64,000 bases of DNA from VBAU01 sp036005185 (GTDB lineage Bacteria > Bacteroidota > Bacteroidia > Chitinophagales > Chitinophagaceae). Made by a program: the position numbers and the translations under genes. Every line of letters begins with the position of its first letter. Within the stretch, counting starts at the first letter, position 1. The notes under the pieces were generated by a model. It did no database searches. It saw nothing but the letters and a program-made list of their open reading frames with translations, and had not been told where the DNA came from. The stretch lies in contig DASYQS010000038.1 of the NCBI GenBank assembly GCA_036005185.1, positions 124,001 to 188,000 on the forward strand. The letters run 5' to 3'. Shown in pieces: positions 27,506 through 36,722 of this stretch.

Positions 27506-28096
27506 TTATTTAACTGAATCCACGTTGATGATTTTTTTCAATGAAACACAATCCTTTTTTCCATACGGATTATTTGATTTTTCCTTTTCACTTAACCAAT
27601 AGCCGGGCGAATCTTCACCAAATGCTGTTCCGCATTCCAACCAATAAAGATTCCCGACATCGTAGTGAAAACTATTGATTAAACTATATAGGTTATCGGA
27701 AAATTGATTAAAAGATCTTCTTTTTGCTTCCAAATCTGAATCACTGAGTATTTGCAGCAATGAATTCTTTGTATTATCCCAAAAACTTATTGCCGTTTCA
27801 TAAATCGCTGAATCTTTTTGCAACTCCTGCACCTTAAGACTATCAAGCGAAGATTTCAATGCAGCGATATTTTTATTGATCAGGGCAGTATCTTCTTTTA
27901 CAAAACCATCAGTTAGTTGATAGTATTTGTCCATTACCTCATTCATTGATTTATTGAATTCAAAACTATGTTTGCTAACCTTGAGAGCAGCTGCTTTATC
28001 ATCTTCAAAGTTTTTATTCTTTTCTTTTCCCGCAGTAAAATACCATGCAATGATGCCGGCGATGAGAACGAGATATATCAGCAACACTTTTTTCAT
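27506..28096 (-). CDS. DUF3347-type periplasmic protein
   Basis: ATG 28096 begins MKKVLLIYLVLIAGIIAWYF, an N-terminal membrane anchor or signal; the longer frame to 28177 is not supported. The 196-residue product matches the DUF3347 pattern. An N-terminal helical part (MNEVMDKYYQLTDGFVKED) is followed by a C-terminal segment LECGTAFGEDSPGYWLSEK then NPYGKKDC, where metal-efflux adaptors of the CusB kind have CPMA...GAYWLS...NPYFG. Conserved cysteines are partly retained. It occurs here alone, not fused to an adaptor. A role in metal binding is only inferred. Confidence 0.65.
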   Translation of the reverse strand: MKKVLLIYLVLIAGIIAWYFTAGKEKNKNFEDDKAAALKVSKHSFEFNKSMNEVMDKYYQLTDGFVKEDTALINKNIAALKSSLDSLKVQELQKDSAIYETAISFWDNTKNSLLQILSDSDLEAKRRSFNQFSDNLYSLINSFHYDVGNLYWLECGTAFGEDSPGYWLSEKEKSNNPYGKKDCVSLKKIINVDSVK

Positions 28097-28196
28097 CGGT
28101 TTCAAAAAATTTGATGTAAAAATAGATGAAAATGGCGAGCGAAAGGTGAAGAGTAGTAAGTAGGAAGAGAGAATCATTTATTTTTGCGATTCTAAA

Positions 28197-28267
28197 AGTC
28201 ATATTTGTCATTCAATTTTTATAACGAGACCGTTATTTGACTTATATAACCAATTTGATCATTTGAC
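28197..28267. repeat. 9-bp periodic repeat upstream of the ABC-F gene
   Basis: GTCA words begin at 28198 and 28207 (period 9). The units GTTATTTGA (28232-28240), CTTATATAA, CCAATTTGA and TCATTTGA follow with periods 9, 9 and 8. The order (GTCA half, then TTGAC half) matches the element before panD, and it too ends only a few bases before an ATG (28274). Confidence 0.6.
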
Positions 28268-28273
28268 TAATCT

Positions 28274-30256
28274 ATGTTAGCAGGTTTACAAAACGTAACA
28301 TTCGAATTTGGTGCACGGGCTCTTGTAGAGGACGCAACCTGGCACATACAACCTAATGAAAGAATTGGGTTGATCGGTTATAACGGAACGGGAAAATCTA
28401 CCCTCTTGAAATTGCTAGTAGGAGAATACCAACCTTCCAAAGGAACAGTTGAAAGAAGCAGAGGAATTGCCATTGGTTATTTGCACCAGGATCTGTTAAG
28501 CTTTGATACCAATGATTCCATTTTGAATGTAGCATTGGGTGCCTTCGAAAAAGTTTTACAACTGGAAAAGGAAATTGAAGAGTTGGGAAAACAGCTTGAG
28601 AAATTATCCTCTATCGGGGATGGTGAACCGTCGGAGGTTATTTTGCATCAATATACTGACAAGCTTCATGAACTTGAAACTCTCGGTGGCTACAATATTC
28701 ATCACAAAACTGAAGAAGTATTGCAAGGTCTTGGCTTTGCAAACGTCGATCTACAGAGACCGTATCATGAATTTAGCGGGGGCTGGAGAATGAGAGTGCT
28801 TTTGGCGAAAATGATCCTTCAGCAACCTGATCTTTTATTATTGGATGAGCCTACCAATCACCTCGATCTTCCTTCTATTGAATGGCTGGAAAAATATTTA
28901 CAACACTACCAGGGCTCGGTTGTAATAGTGAGTCATGACAAGTATTTTTTAAATCGCATGGTGACCAAGATCGTGGAGCTTTATCAAAAGCAATTGCACA
29001 TTTATAATGGTAATTATGATTTTTATGAAAAAGAAAAAGTTGAAAGAATTGCCTTGCAGCAACGGGCTTATGAAAACCAGCAGGAATTTATCCGGCAGCA
29101 AGAACGATTCATTGAAAGGTTTAGGGCAAAAGCTACAAAGGCTGCTCAAGCACAATCAGCTCTTAAACGACTGGAAAAATTAGAGAGAATTGAAGATGTA
29201 GAAGTAGAAAGACCAAATATCAAAATTAATTTCAGGATCGATAAAACGCCGGGAAAAGTTTTGGTTGAGTTGAATGATGTTTCAAAATCTTTTGACGACA
29301 ATATTATTGTTGAACATACTTCTGCCGAAATTGATCGTGGAGATAAAATTGCGTTAATTGGTGCGAATGGAAAAGGTAAATCAACCTTGCTGCGGATCAT
29401 AGCTGGAACAGAATCTTTTAAAGGGGATAGAAAATGGGGACATAATGTGGACGAGGCGTTTTATGCCCAGCACCAGTTGGAAGCATTGAATATAAACAAC
29501 ACCGTATTGGATGAAATGAAAGAATGTGGCAGTCAAAAAACAGAATTAGAATTAAGAACGCTGCTCGGTTGCTTTTTATTCAGTGGGGATGATGTAGAAA
29601 AGAAAATCAAAGTTTTAAGCGGAGGTGAAAAGGCAAGAGTGGCTTTGGCAAAGACGATTATCAGCAAGGCAAACTTCTTATTGCTTGATGAACCGACAAA
29701 TCATCTCGATATACACAGTAATGAGCTGTTGATTGAAGCGCTGAATAAATATGAAGGCAGTTATATTTTGGTAAGTCATGATCGATATTTTATTTCCAAA
29801 ACAGCCAATAAGATCTGGGAAATAGTGGATCATAAGATAAAACAGTTCAAAGGTGGCTATGAAGAATATGTGGAGTGGAAGGAAAGAATGGAAAGGTCAG
29901 AAAAGTTAAATGAGTCATATCAGGAAAAAAAGGAAGCTACGGTTGTGAATTCAGAATCCAGAATTCAGGATCCAGAATTAAAACAGCCATCTCAGCTTTC
30001 TGTAAACAAAGAATTAAAGAAAGAACTTCAGAAACAACAACGGATATTTCGGCAGCTCGAAGAAAAAATGACTAAGATGAATGAACGGAAGCTCCAATTA
30101 GAAGCTGCCTTAGCTGACCCTGCAACCTATTCTGATAAAAATAAATTTCTTCAAACAGAAACTGAGTACAAAAAAATCTCAGAAGAGTTAGTGAACCTGA
30201 ATGTTGACTATGAAAAAGTATTCGAAAAAATCCTGGAACTGGGATCGGCTAATTGA
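28274..30256 (+). CDS. ABC-F family ATP-binding protein (ribosome-associated type)
   Basis: 660 residues with two ABC ATPase domains and no membrane segment. Domain 1: Walker A GYNGTGKST, signature FSGGWRMRV, Walker B LLLLDEPTNHLD. A charged inter-domain linker (about 250-320, ERFIERFRAKATKAAQAQSA) is the P-site tRNA interaction motif of ABC-F proteins. Domain 2: GANGKGKST, LSGGEKARV, FLLLDEPTNHLD. A C-terminal coiled coil (about 575-655) follows. Members act on the ribosome in elongation or antibiotic protection. The linker before the coiled coil (about residues 559-569) is encoded by a tandem micro-repeat. Confidence 0.94.
   Translation: MLAGLQNVTFEFGARALVEDATWHIQPNERIGLIGYNGTGKSTLLKLLVGEYQPSKGTVERSRGIAIGYLHQDLLSFDTNDSILNVALGAFEKVLQLEKEIEELGKQLEKLSSIGDGEPSEVILHQYTDKLHELETLGGYNIHHKTEEVLQGLGFANVDLQRPYHEFSGGWRMRVLLAKMILQQPDLLLLDEPTNHLDLPSIEWLEKYLQHYQGSVVIVSHDKYFLNRMVTKIVELYQKQLHIYNGNYDFYEKEKVERIALQQRAYENQQEFIRQQERFIERFRAKATKAAQAQSALKRLEKLERIEDVEVERPNIKINFRIDKTPGKVLVELNDVSKSFDDNIIVEHTSAEIDRGDKIALIGANGKGKSTLLRIIAGTESFKGDRKWGHNVDEAFYAQHQLEALNINNTVLDEMKECGSQKTELELRTLLGCFLFSGDDVEKKIKVLSGGEKARVALAKTIISKANFLLLDEPTNHLDIHSNELLIEALNKYEGSYILVSHDRYFISKTANKIWEIVDHKIKQFKGGYEEYVEWKERMERSEKLNESYQEKKEATVVNSESRIQDPELKQPSQLSVNKELKKELQKQQRIFRQLEEKMTKMNERKLQLEAALADPATYSDKNKFLQTETEYKKISEELVNLNVDYEKVFEKILELGSAN
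29947..29979. repeat. 14-bp tandem repeat inside the ABC-F coding region
   Basis: GAATTCAGAATCCA (29947-29960) is followed by GAATTCAGGATCCA (29961-29974) and a partial GAATT. It is read as linker residues NSESRIQDPEL before the C-terminal coiled coil. It has the same look as the intergenic micro-repeats in this window. Confidence 0.7.
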
Positions 30257-30329
30257 TTTAACTTTCTTTGTAATAACAGCCCGATTTTATAATCGCCCAC
30301 GCGTTTATAAAATTTAATGCAAAAAATGA

Positions 30330-31379
30330 TCAACTATTGACGGCTTTGACAAAATCACTTACCAGATAACTGATCAATTTACCTGTTCCTTCATCTGTTC
30401 TTCCATCAGTTAACCTTGAGGCTCCTTCGCAGATATGCAGATAAGCAGGCTTGCTATCAGCTGCAGCAAAAGAAATATATTGTCTTGCATGTGTTGATGA
30501 AACCCCAACAGGGCTTATGGCACTGGCGAGAGTGCTTTGAATACTATCAAGGTCGAGATCAATTCCGCATAGGCTATCCTCTGTAAAATCTGTGGCATGT
30601 GCCACAGCTTGCATAAAGCTCCTTTTCTCATGAACAAAAATATCTTCGAAGGTTATACAATCAATAAAGGGGTTATTGACAATATCGATCCAAGTATTTT
30701 GCTGCAAATAATTTTCATGAATGGTTATGACGCAATATTTCTGCAAATAGCCATCCTCTTCGGCATACCGAAATGCATTGCCGCTGTGTCTCCCCTCAAT
30801 AGGCCGGTAATCTGTATGCGCATCCAGATTAATACAATTGATCTGGGCCAATGGAACAACGCCGGCTTTATGCCAACCCTTAGCTGCGCCTTTGATCAAG
30901 GGGTAAGAATTATTATGGCCTCCACCGATTACAATAGGAATTTTTTTTGCTTCAGTGATCATCTTGATAAGCGATTCCACTTCATCATCAATTGTATTTA
31001 CTGCATGGCGATAAGCTTCTAGTTTTTCTTCCTCACTTTTTGCTGTGGTATCGATCAGGTATTGAATATCCCCAAAATCAAAGTGACCAAGCAAGATAAT
31101 TTCACTACCATCTAAAAAATCGTTACTCTGTATATTTAAAAAAGCTTGCAGAAATGGTATCCATACGGTTCCAGTGCCGCCGATACCGTGATTAGCTTTC
31201 ACTCCTATATCTTCTGGAATACCCAGTAAAATAAATTTTGCAGTCGTAGTTTGTAAAAATGAGTCTAATTGTGTGGCATCAACAACGGCTTGGATTCTTT
31301 CGCCAAGTTTTGTTTCAAACTTTCTCAACCGGGTAAGATAAAGGATATCAGGTTTATTGTAAATTTTAAAATGTCGCAT
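30330..31379 (-). CDS. hutG: Formimidoylglutamase (arginase/ureohydrolase superfamily)
   Basis: A 349-residue ureohydrolase with the manganese ligands in GGGHNNSYPLIKGA, NLDAHTDYRP and GIDLDLDSIQS. Arginase-fold enzymes share these motifs. The direct upstream neighbour is imidazolonepropionase (14 bases apart), which points to the histidine pathway: N-formimidoyl-L-glutamate to glutamate and formamide. Ring-opening (hutU) and lyase (hutH) genes are not in the window. The N-terminal 40 residues (YNKPDILYLTRLRKFETKLG) are typical of the Bacteroidota form. Confidence 0.85.
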   Translation of the reverse strand: MRHFKIYNKPDILYLTRLRKFETKLGERIQAVVDATQLDSFLQTTTAKFILLGIPEDIGVKANHGIGGTGTVWIPFLQAFLNIQSNDFLDGSEIILLGHFDFGDIQYLIDTTAKSEEEKLEAYRHAVNTIDDEVESLIKMITEAKKIPIVIGGGHNNSYPLIKGAAKGWHKAGVVPLAQINCINLDAHTDYRPIEGRHSGNAFRYAEEDGYLQKYCVITIHENYLQQNTWIDIVNNPFIDCITFEDIFVHEKRSFMQAVAHATDFTEDSLCGIDLDLDSIQSTLASAISPVGVSSTHARQYISFAAADSKPAYLHICEGASRLTDGRTDEGTGKLISYLVSDFVKAVNS

Positions 31380-31393
31380 CCCTAAATTTAGCT

Positions 31394-32659
31394 TTAAATA
31401 AACTCTCCCTTAATCATTACCTTATCAATGAGGTTCGAACCAAATGAATAAGGCAAATAAGCAAGGGAGGAAATTGGTTTAGTAAAAATAAGATTTGCTT
31501 TTTTGCCGATTGTAATACTTCCCACTTCATCGTGTACTTCCATAGCATAAGCTCCGTTAAGCGTTGCTGCATTAATAGCTTCTTCCGGAAGCATTTTCAT
31601 TTGAATACAGCTGATTGCAACCACTAAATTCATGTTACCGCTTGGTGAAGAACCTGGATTGTAGTCAGAAGCCAGTGCAATAGCGCAACCTGAATCGATC
31701 AATCTTCTGGCGGGTGGAAAAGACATGCGTAGAAAAAAGGCGGCTGTAGGCAATAGAGTTGTTAAACCTTGCCAAGATTTTCCATTTGAGAAAGATTTTT
31801 TACTACTCAACATTTGAACTTCATCTTCATTCAATGTTTCAAGATGATCTAGCGAAATGGCATTTAACTTTATTCCTGCTTCAATTCCTCCGATGCTGTT
31901 TAGTTGATTTACATGAAGCTTTGGTTTTAATCCATGACTCATCCCTGCCTTGCAAATAGTTTCCATTTCTTCTGATGAAAAAAATCCTGTCTCACAAAAC
32001 ACATCAATATAATCTGCCAATTTTTCTTTGGTGATTACAGGCAATATTTGTTGAATGATCAAATCAATGTACCCCGCATGGTCTTCTTTGTATGCCTGAG
32101 GATATGCATGCGCACCTAAAAAAGTTGATTTGATGAAAAGATTAGATTTTTCTTTTAGCTTTTTAATGACTCTTAGCATTTTCAACTCTCCCTCCAGGGT
32201 TAAACCGTAGCCGCTTTTGATCTCAACCGCGCCTGTTCCCAGCTTACTTATTTCCTCCAGCCGTTTCCAAGCGAGATTAAATAGCTCATCTTCCGAAGTT
32301 TCATTTAATTTTTTTGCTGAATTCAAAATGCCACCACCCTTTGCAGCAATTTCAGCATAGCTCGTTCCCTTTATTTTGTCAACAAATTCCTCTTCTCTGC
32401 TGGCTGCGAAAACAAGATGCGTGTGGCTGTCGCACCAACATGGTAAAATCAACTGGCCCGATGCATCGATGGAATTTGGGATTTGGGATTTGGAGTTGGA
32501 AATTTTATCCATATTCCCATAATCTGAAATTATCCCGTCTTCAATAATCAAGTATGCATTTTCAATGGTTGGTAATTCAGCTAGCTCCTTACCCCTCAGC
32601 AACTTGTTTTCCTGTCTTAAGCCACCGAGTAGTTTTATGTTAGTAATAAGAGTTACCAT
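31394..32659 (-). CDS. hutI: Imidazolonepropionase
   Basis: ATG 32659 gives MVTLITNIKLLGGL, the usual N-terminus, and 421 residues; the track-length extension to 32677 would need a TTG. It is an amidohydrolase with the metal site CDSHTHLVFAASREEEF, the conserved IKSGYGLTLEGELKMLRVI, a zinc ligand in LGAHAYPQAY and ALASDYNPGSSPSGNM. It hydrolyses imidazolonepropionate to formimidoylglutamate, the substrate of the next gene, hutG. Near residue 50-62 the segment NSKSQIPNSID is encoded by a heptamer repeat and probably is a late, tolerated insertion. Confidence 0.95.
   Translation of the reverse strand: MVTLITNIKLLGGLRQENKLLRGKELAELPTIENAYLIIEDGIISDYGNMDKISNSKSQIPNSIDASGQLILPCWCDSHTHLVFAASREEEFVDKIKGTSYAEIAAKGGGILNSAKKLNETSEDELFNLAWKRLEEISKLGTGAVEIKSGYGLTLEGELKMLRVIKKLKEKSNLFIKSTFLGAHAYPQAYKEDHAGYIDLIIQQILPVITKEKLADYIDVFCETGFFSSEEMETICKAGMSHGLKPKLHVNQLNSIGGIEAGIKLNAISLDHLETLNEDEVQMLSSKKSFSNGKSWQGLTTLLPTAAFFLRMSFPPARRLIDSGCAIALASDYNPGSSPSGNMNLVVAISCIQMKMLPEEAINAATLNGAYAMEVHDEVGSITIGKKANLIFTKPISSLAYLPYSFGSNLIDKVMIKGEFI
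32471..32505. repeat. Heptamer micro-repeat inside hutI
   Basis: Five 7-base units in a row: GGAATTT, GGGATTT, GGGATTT, GGAGTTG, GAAATTT. On the coding (minus) strand they are read as residues NSKSQIPNS between the N-terminal strands and the metal-binding loop of imidazolonepropionase. Confidence 0.7.
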
Positions 32660-32710
32660 TGCTATTGATAATAGCAACGAAACTATTAAAACAATTTTGA
32701 AATGGAATCA

Positions 32711-34489
32711 TTACATGAAATCAGCCTTGTCCATTTTTTTTGCAATGCGGAATGCGGCATTGATCATACCCACATGACTGTAGCTTTGCGGAAAATTCCC
32801 CCATTGTGATCCGTCAATACTCACATCCTCACTAAAAATGCCAAGGTGATTGCTGAAAGAAAGCAATTTATCAAGAATCGACATGGCATCATCTAACCTT
32901 CCTACGCAGGCCAGCGCATCCACATACCAAAAAGCGCAAACGAGAAAGGTGGTTTCAGGAAAGCCAAAATCATCATAATGTTTATAACGATAAAATAGAC
33001 CGTGATCGGCCAGCAATTCTTTTTCCAGAGCTGAAATATGATCTTTTGCTCGTTGAGAATTACTATTGAGATAATGCATAGTGACCATTGAAAGAGTACT
33101 TGCATCTAAATTTTCACTTTCAATAGCTTGCACATAAACCTTTTTTGATGGCTCCCAGGCCTTCTCAATTAAATCATCGGCTTGCTTTGCAATTTTCTGC
33201 GCATGCTGCATCAGTTCTGCATCATTAAAAAACTTGCCAATCTTGTATGCGGCCTTTGCTCCGGCCCAATGAAATAATAAAGTATAGGTATGTATTTGAG
33301 TTTTATTTCTGAATTCCCACAAACCCGAGTCAGGAACGGTGAGTGTTCGTTCAATTTGTTTCAACAACCAAGGAATAATGCTTTTATAGCTATGTTTTTT
33401 TAAAAAAATCAAACGCTTGTCTGTATATAATGGCAGCAAGCTCACCAGTACCTGTCCATATACATCGTGCTGCACTTGCACATAGGCTTTATTCCCTACT
33501 CTTACCGGTCTATTGTTCTTATATCCGGCTAAAGCAATTTCATATTCATCCAATTTTGCTTCACCGGTAATAGAATATAATGGTTGCAAATAATTTCCGG
33601 CATTATAGAGAATATTATGAATGAAATCGAAATATTTTTCCAATTCTTCAAAGTGGCCAAGCTGATTAAAAGCTTTTAATGTATAGTAGGCATCACGTAA
33701 CCAGCAATAACGATAATCCCAATTGCGAGTGCTGTCATGAAATTCAGGAAGACTTGTGGTGCCTGATGCAATAATGCCTCCTGTATCTTCATACTGGTGC
33801 AATTTTAAAACTAGAGCTGACCGTATAACTTCTTCTTGGTAAATATCAGGAATGTAGGCGCTCTTGATCCAGCCTTGCCAATACTTTTCCGTTTTTCTTA
33901 TAAATTCTTCAGCCGTTTCTTCCAATGGAGCTTCTAGCGGTTCGCCGTACGTAAAAACAAGATAACGGCTTTGATCAAGCACAAATGGCTTTTCGTCAAC
34001 GATATATGATAATGGTACATCTGTAGTCAATCGTACCTGAGTAGGAAAGCCAGCATATCGTATATGATTGCTTGCGGTGAAAAGTTCGGGTATCATTTTT
34101 CCGTAATCACCACGAGGTCGGCAACAGATTTTAATGGAAGGATCACCACTTAATAGCTTTACCTTTCTTATCATCATCATGGGCCTGAACTTTCTTTCAA
34201 AGTTCATCATGCGAGGCGCACAATCTTTTACTAAAAACTTTCCCTTGGCTGTTGTAAACTCTGTGCAAAGAACATTTGTATTGGGTGTATAATATTGTCG
34301 CGATTCAAATTTTTCCTCAGCAGGCTGAATAAAAAAATGACCACCCTTTTCTTCATCAAGCAAAGAACCAAAAATAAAACTGCTATCGAATCGCGGCATG
34401 CACATCCATTTTACATCCGCATTCAGATCAATATAAGCCATGTATGAGCAGTTGCCTATAAGACCTAAATTGTATTTATGTTCTGACAT
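32711..34489 (-). CDS. Glycoside hydrolase family 15 protein (glucoamylase/trehalase-like)
   Basis: A 592-residue cytoplasmic protein without a signal peptide. The N-terminal beta-sandwich begins LGLIGNCSYMAYIDLNADVKWMCMPRFDSS. The (alpha/alpha)6 catalytic domain has RNWDYRYCWLRDAYYTLKAF and a C-terminal acid/base region around FPETTFLVCAFWYVDAL. GH15 proteins cleave alpha-glucosidic bonds; bacterial forms beside otsA often act on trehalose or maltodextrins. The gene overlaps the OtsA-OtsB fusion by 14 bases, so the two are translationally coupled. Confidence 0.93.
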   Translation of the reverse strand: MSEHKYNLGLIGNCSYMAYIDLNADVKWMCMPRFDSSFIFGSLLDEEKGGHFFIQPAEEKFESRQYYTPNTNVLCTEFTTAKGKFLVKDCAPRMMNFERKFRPMMMIRKVKLLSGDPSIKICCRPRGDYGKMIPELFTASNHIRYAGFPTQVRLTTDVPLSYIVDEKPFVLDQSRYLVFTYGEPLEAPLEETAEEFIRKTEKYWQGWIKSAYIPDIYQEEVIRSALVLKLHQYEDTGGIIASGTTSLPEFHDSTRNWDYRYCWLRDAYYTLKAFNQLGHFEELEKYFDFIHNILYNAGNYLQPLYSITGEAKLDEYEIALAGYKNNRPVRVGNKAYVQVQHDVYGQVLVSLLPLYTDKRLIFLKKHSYKSIIPWLLKQIERTLTVPDSGLWEFRNKTQIHTYTLLFHWAGAKAAYKIGKFFNDAELMQHAQKIAKQADDLIEKAWEPSKKVYVQAIESENLDASTLSMVTMHYLNSNSQRAKDHISALEKELLADHGLFYRYKHYDDFGFPETTFLVCAFWYVDALACVGRLDDAMSILDKLLSFSNHLGIFSEDVSIDGSQWGNFPQSYSHVGMINAAFRIAKKMDKADFM

Positions 34490-36722
34490 GTTTTTTGGGA
34501 TTTACACAAGTTTGCAACCTGCTTAATAAAGGCAGTACTTGTTGTTGCGATGGCAGAGTATATTTTGCAGCAGTACCTCTGTTGCCGATCTTAATAGTAT
34601 ATGTTTTTACAGTGTATGCAGAATTTTCCAACACTTTGAACATATCTTCATCGGTAGTGTCGTCACCAATGCACAAAACAAAATCCGGCTGTGCTTCATT
34701 CAAAATTCTTAGTGTAATTGTTCCTTTGTCAAAACCAGCCATTCTTATTTCCACTACTTTATTGCCATCAATTACTTGCAATGGCGTGTTTTGAATAAGC
34801 TGAGAAAGGTTATTGATCAATTCTCTTGATCTTGCAAAACCGAGATCAACCTGCGTATTACGATAATGCCAGGCCAGCGTATTTGTTTTTTCTTCGATAA
34901 AAGAGCCTACACATCTTGTCACGAATATTTGCATGATACGGCGCACCTGGTCTTTCCACTGTTCAGAAACAGTTACTAGTTGTTGCCAGGTTTCATTTCT
35001 CATTTTAAGACTAGAGCCATGCTCAGCAACCAAGGTAAGGTTCAAATGACCAAACCATTTTTCCATGGTAGCTGCATCTCTGCCGCTAACAATGGCTACA
35101 TGATTATCGGGATCGGAAGATATGCAGGATAAAAAATCTTTTACTTTTTCATCAGGCACGGCTTCTGAGGGTAATCGCTTTATTGGTACCAATGTGCCAT
35201 CGTAATCGATCAGAAAAAATCTTTTCTTAGTTTCAGCATACTGACGGCAAATGGCATTGATTGTTTTTTCGTCTAAGGTTTTCACGGTTAATTTTTGCTG
35301 TTCTTTTTTTGTTTCTTTTAATTGCTCTAAAAAATCATTTACCCATTTTATTACATCGTATTCCTGCAAACGTCGCTGCATTAATACCATGCGGTTTCTT
35401 TGTTCTTGCAGCGGCATATTCAATGCCCGTTCAATATTATTGGCTATGTCATTTATATCAGTAGGGTTTACCAGTAGCGCTTCATTAAGCTCGCTGGCTG
35501 CACCTGCTAGCTCGCTTAAAATTAATACACCTGTGCGAGAAACTGAACTGGCAACGAATTCTTTTGCTACAAGGTTCATTCCGTCGCGTAAAGGTGTTAT
35601 TAAGGCCACATCGGCCAGTTGATAAAGAGCTAATAGTTCATGGAAAGGAAGATGCTGATATCTGTAAATGATAGGTTGCCAGCTAATCGTTGAAAATTTT
35701 CCATTAATAGTGCCGATCTTTTCTTCCAACTGTTTTTTTCTTTCGTTATAGGCTTGAATCTCGTCTCTCGATGGAACTACATTCAGAATAAAAACCACTT
35801 TTTCTTTCCATTGGGGGCTTTGCTCAAGGAAAAATTCAAAACCATTCAGCCTGTCCATAATGCCCTTAGTGTAGTCCAGCCGGTCAACTGAAAAAATAAT
35901 TTTCTTATCATCAAAATTTTTTTTGATCTCATTTTTATATTCCAGTACATCAGGATCGTTGGCCGCATTATTGAATTTTTTATAATCAATGCCAATCGGA
36001 AAAAGGTCAACTGTAATAAGCCTGTTTTGATATTGTACAGTATGGAAGTAGGTATCAGCTCCAAGTATCATTCTTACCGATTGAATAAAGTGCTGCACAT
36101 AATCATGTGTATGAAAACCCACAAGGTCGGCTCCCATTACACCCTGTAATAGCGATTTTTTCCATTCATTTGGCAACAACCTGTAAATTTCATACGAGGG
36201 GAAAGGAATATGCAAAAAGAAACCAATCGTAGCATCTGGCTGGTGCTGCCTTATCATTTGCGGCAGCAGCATTAATTGATAGTCATGAATCCAAACGATA
36301 TCACCAGGCTGCAGCATCGGCAATAATTCTTTGCAGAATTTTTTATTGATATGTACATAAGCCTCATAATAGTTGGCAGGATATTCCACTAAAGACGGAA
36401 AGTAATGAAATAAAGGCCATAAAACGGAGTTTGAGAAACCATTGTAATAGTCGTTATAAATCTGTTTGTCGACAAATAAGGGTTGAATGTCAAAATCATA
36501 ACTAACAGACTGGCTAAGTACAAGTTTGTCCCAGTCCTCCTGTGGAAAATCAGCCACACCCACCCATAACTTTTCAGTGATGTCTTCGTGGGTATGATTG
36601 CTTTCAAAGTAGCTTTTGATGGCCGATACTAATCCGCCAGAGCTTTGTCGGAGTTTGATCTCTTCGACTTCATGGTCAATAGAAAACGGCAAACGGTTCG
36701 ATACTATAATCAATCGGCCCAT
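34476..36722 (-). CDS. otsAB: Bifunctional trehalose-6-phosphate synthase / trehalose phosphatase
   Basis: A 748-residue fusion. Residues 1-470 are a GT20 synthase (RLIIVSNRLPFSI at the start, WIHDYQLMLLP, DLVGFHTHDYVQHF, SVDRLDYTKGIMDRL, TPLRDGMNLVAKEF) making trehalose 6-phosphate from UDP-glucose and glucose 6-phosphate. Residues about 490-748 are a HAD phosphatase (FLIDYDGTLVPI nucleophile loop, VSGRD, IGDDTTDEDMF) releasing trehalose. The start at 36722 gives MGRLIIVSNRLPF. The following gene, GH15, overlaps it. Trehalose is an osmolyte and stress protectant. Confidence 0.96.
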   Translation of the reverse strand: MGRLIIVSNRLPFSIDHEVEEIKLRQSSGGLVSAIKSYFESNHTHEDITEKLWVGVADFPQEDWDKLVLSQSVSYDFDIQPLFVDKQIYNDYYNGFSNSVLWPLFHYFPSLVEYPANYYEAYVHINKKFCKELLPMLQPGDIVWIHDYQLMLLPQMIRQHQPDATIGFFLHIPFPSYEIYRLLPNEWKKSLLQGVMGADLVGFHTHDYVQHFIQSVRMILGADTYFHTVQYQNRLITVDLFPIGIDYKKFNNAANDPDVLEYKNEIKKNFDDKKIIFSVDRLDYTKGIMDRLNGFEFFLEQSPQWKEKVVFILNVVPSRDEIQAYNERKKQLEEKIGTINGKFSTISWQPIIYRYQHLPFHELLALYQLADVALITPLRDGMNLVAKEFVASSVSRTGVLILSELAGAASELNEALLVNPTDINDIANNIERALNMPLQEQRNRMVLMQRRLQEYDVIKWVNDFLEQLKETKKEQQKLTVKTLDEKTINAICRQYAETKKRFFLIDYDGTLVPIKRLPSEAVPDEKVKDFLSCISSDPDNHVAIVSGRDAATMEKWFGHLNLTLVAEHGSSLKMRNETWQQLVTVSEQWKDQVRRIMQIFVTRCVGSFIEEKTNTLAWHYRNTQVDLGFARSRELINNLSQLIQNTPLQVIDGNKVVEIRMAGFDKGTITLRILNEAQPDFVLCIGDDTTDEDMFKVLENSAYTVKTYTIKIGNRGTAAKYTLPSQQQVLPLLSRLQTCVNPKKHVRT

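Noticed and set aside
30260..30320. CGATT/AATCG hairpin after the ABC-F gene as a terminator
   Set aside because: The stem is only 5 bp and AT-rich, with no T-run directly after it.
35251..35622. 123-codon plus-strand ORF inside otsAB
   Set aside because: Shadow ORF opposite a conserved glycosyltransferase; no independent support.
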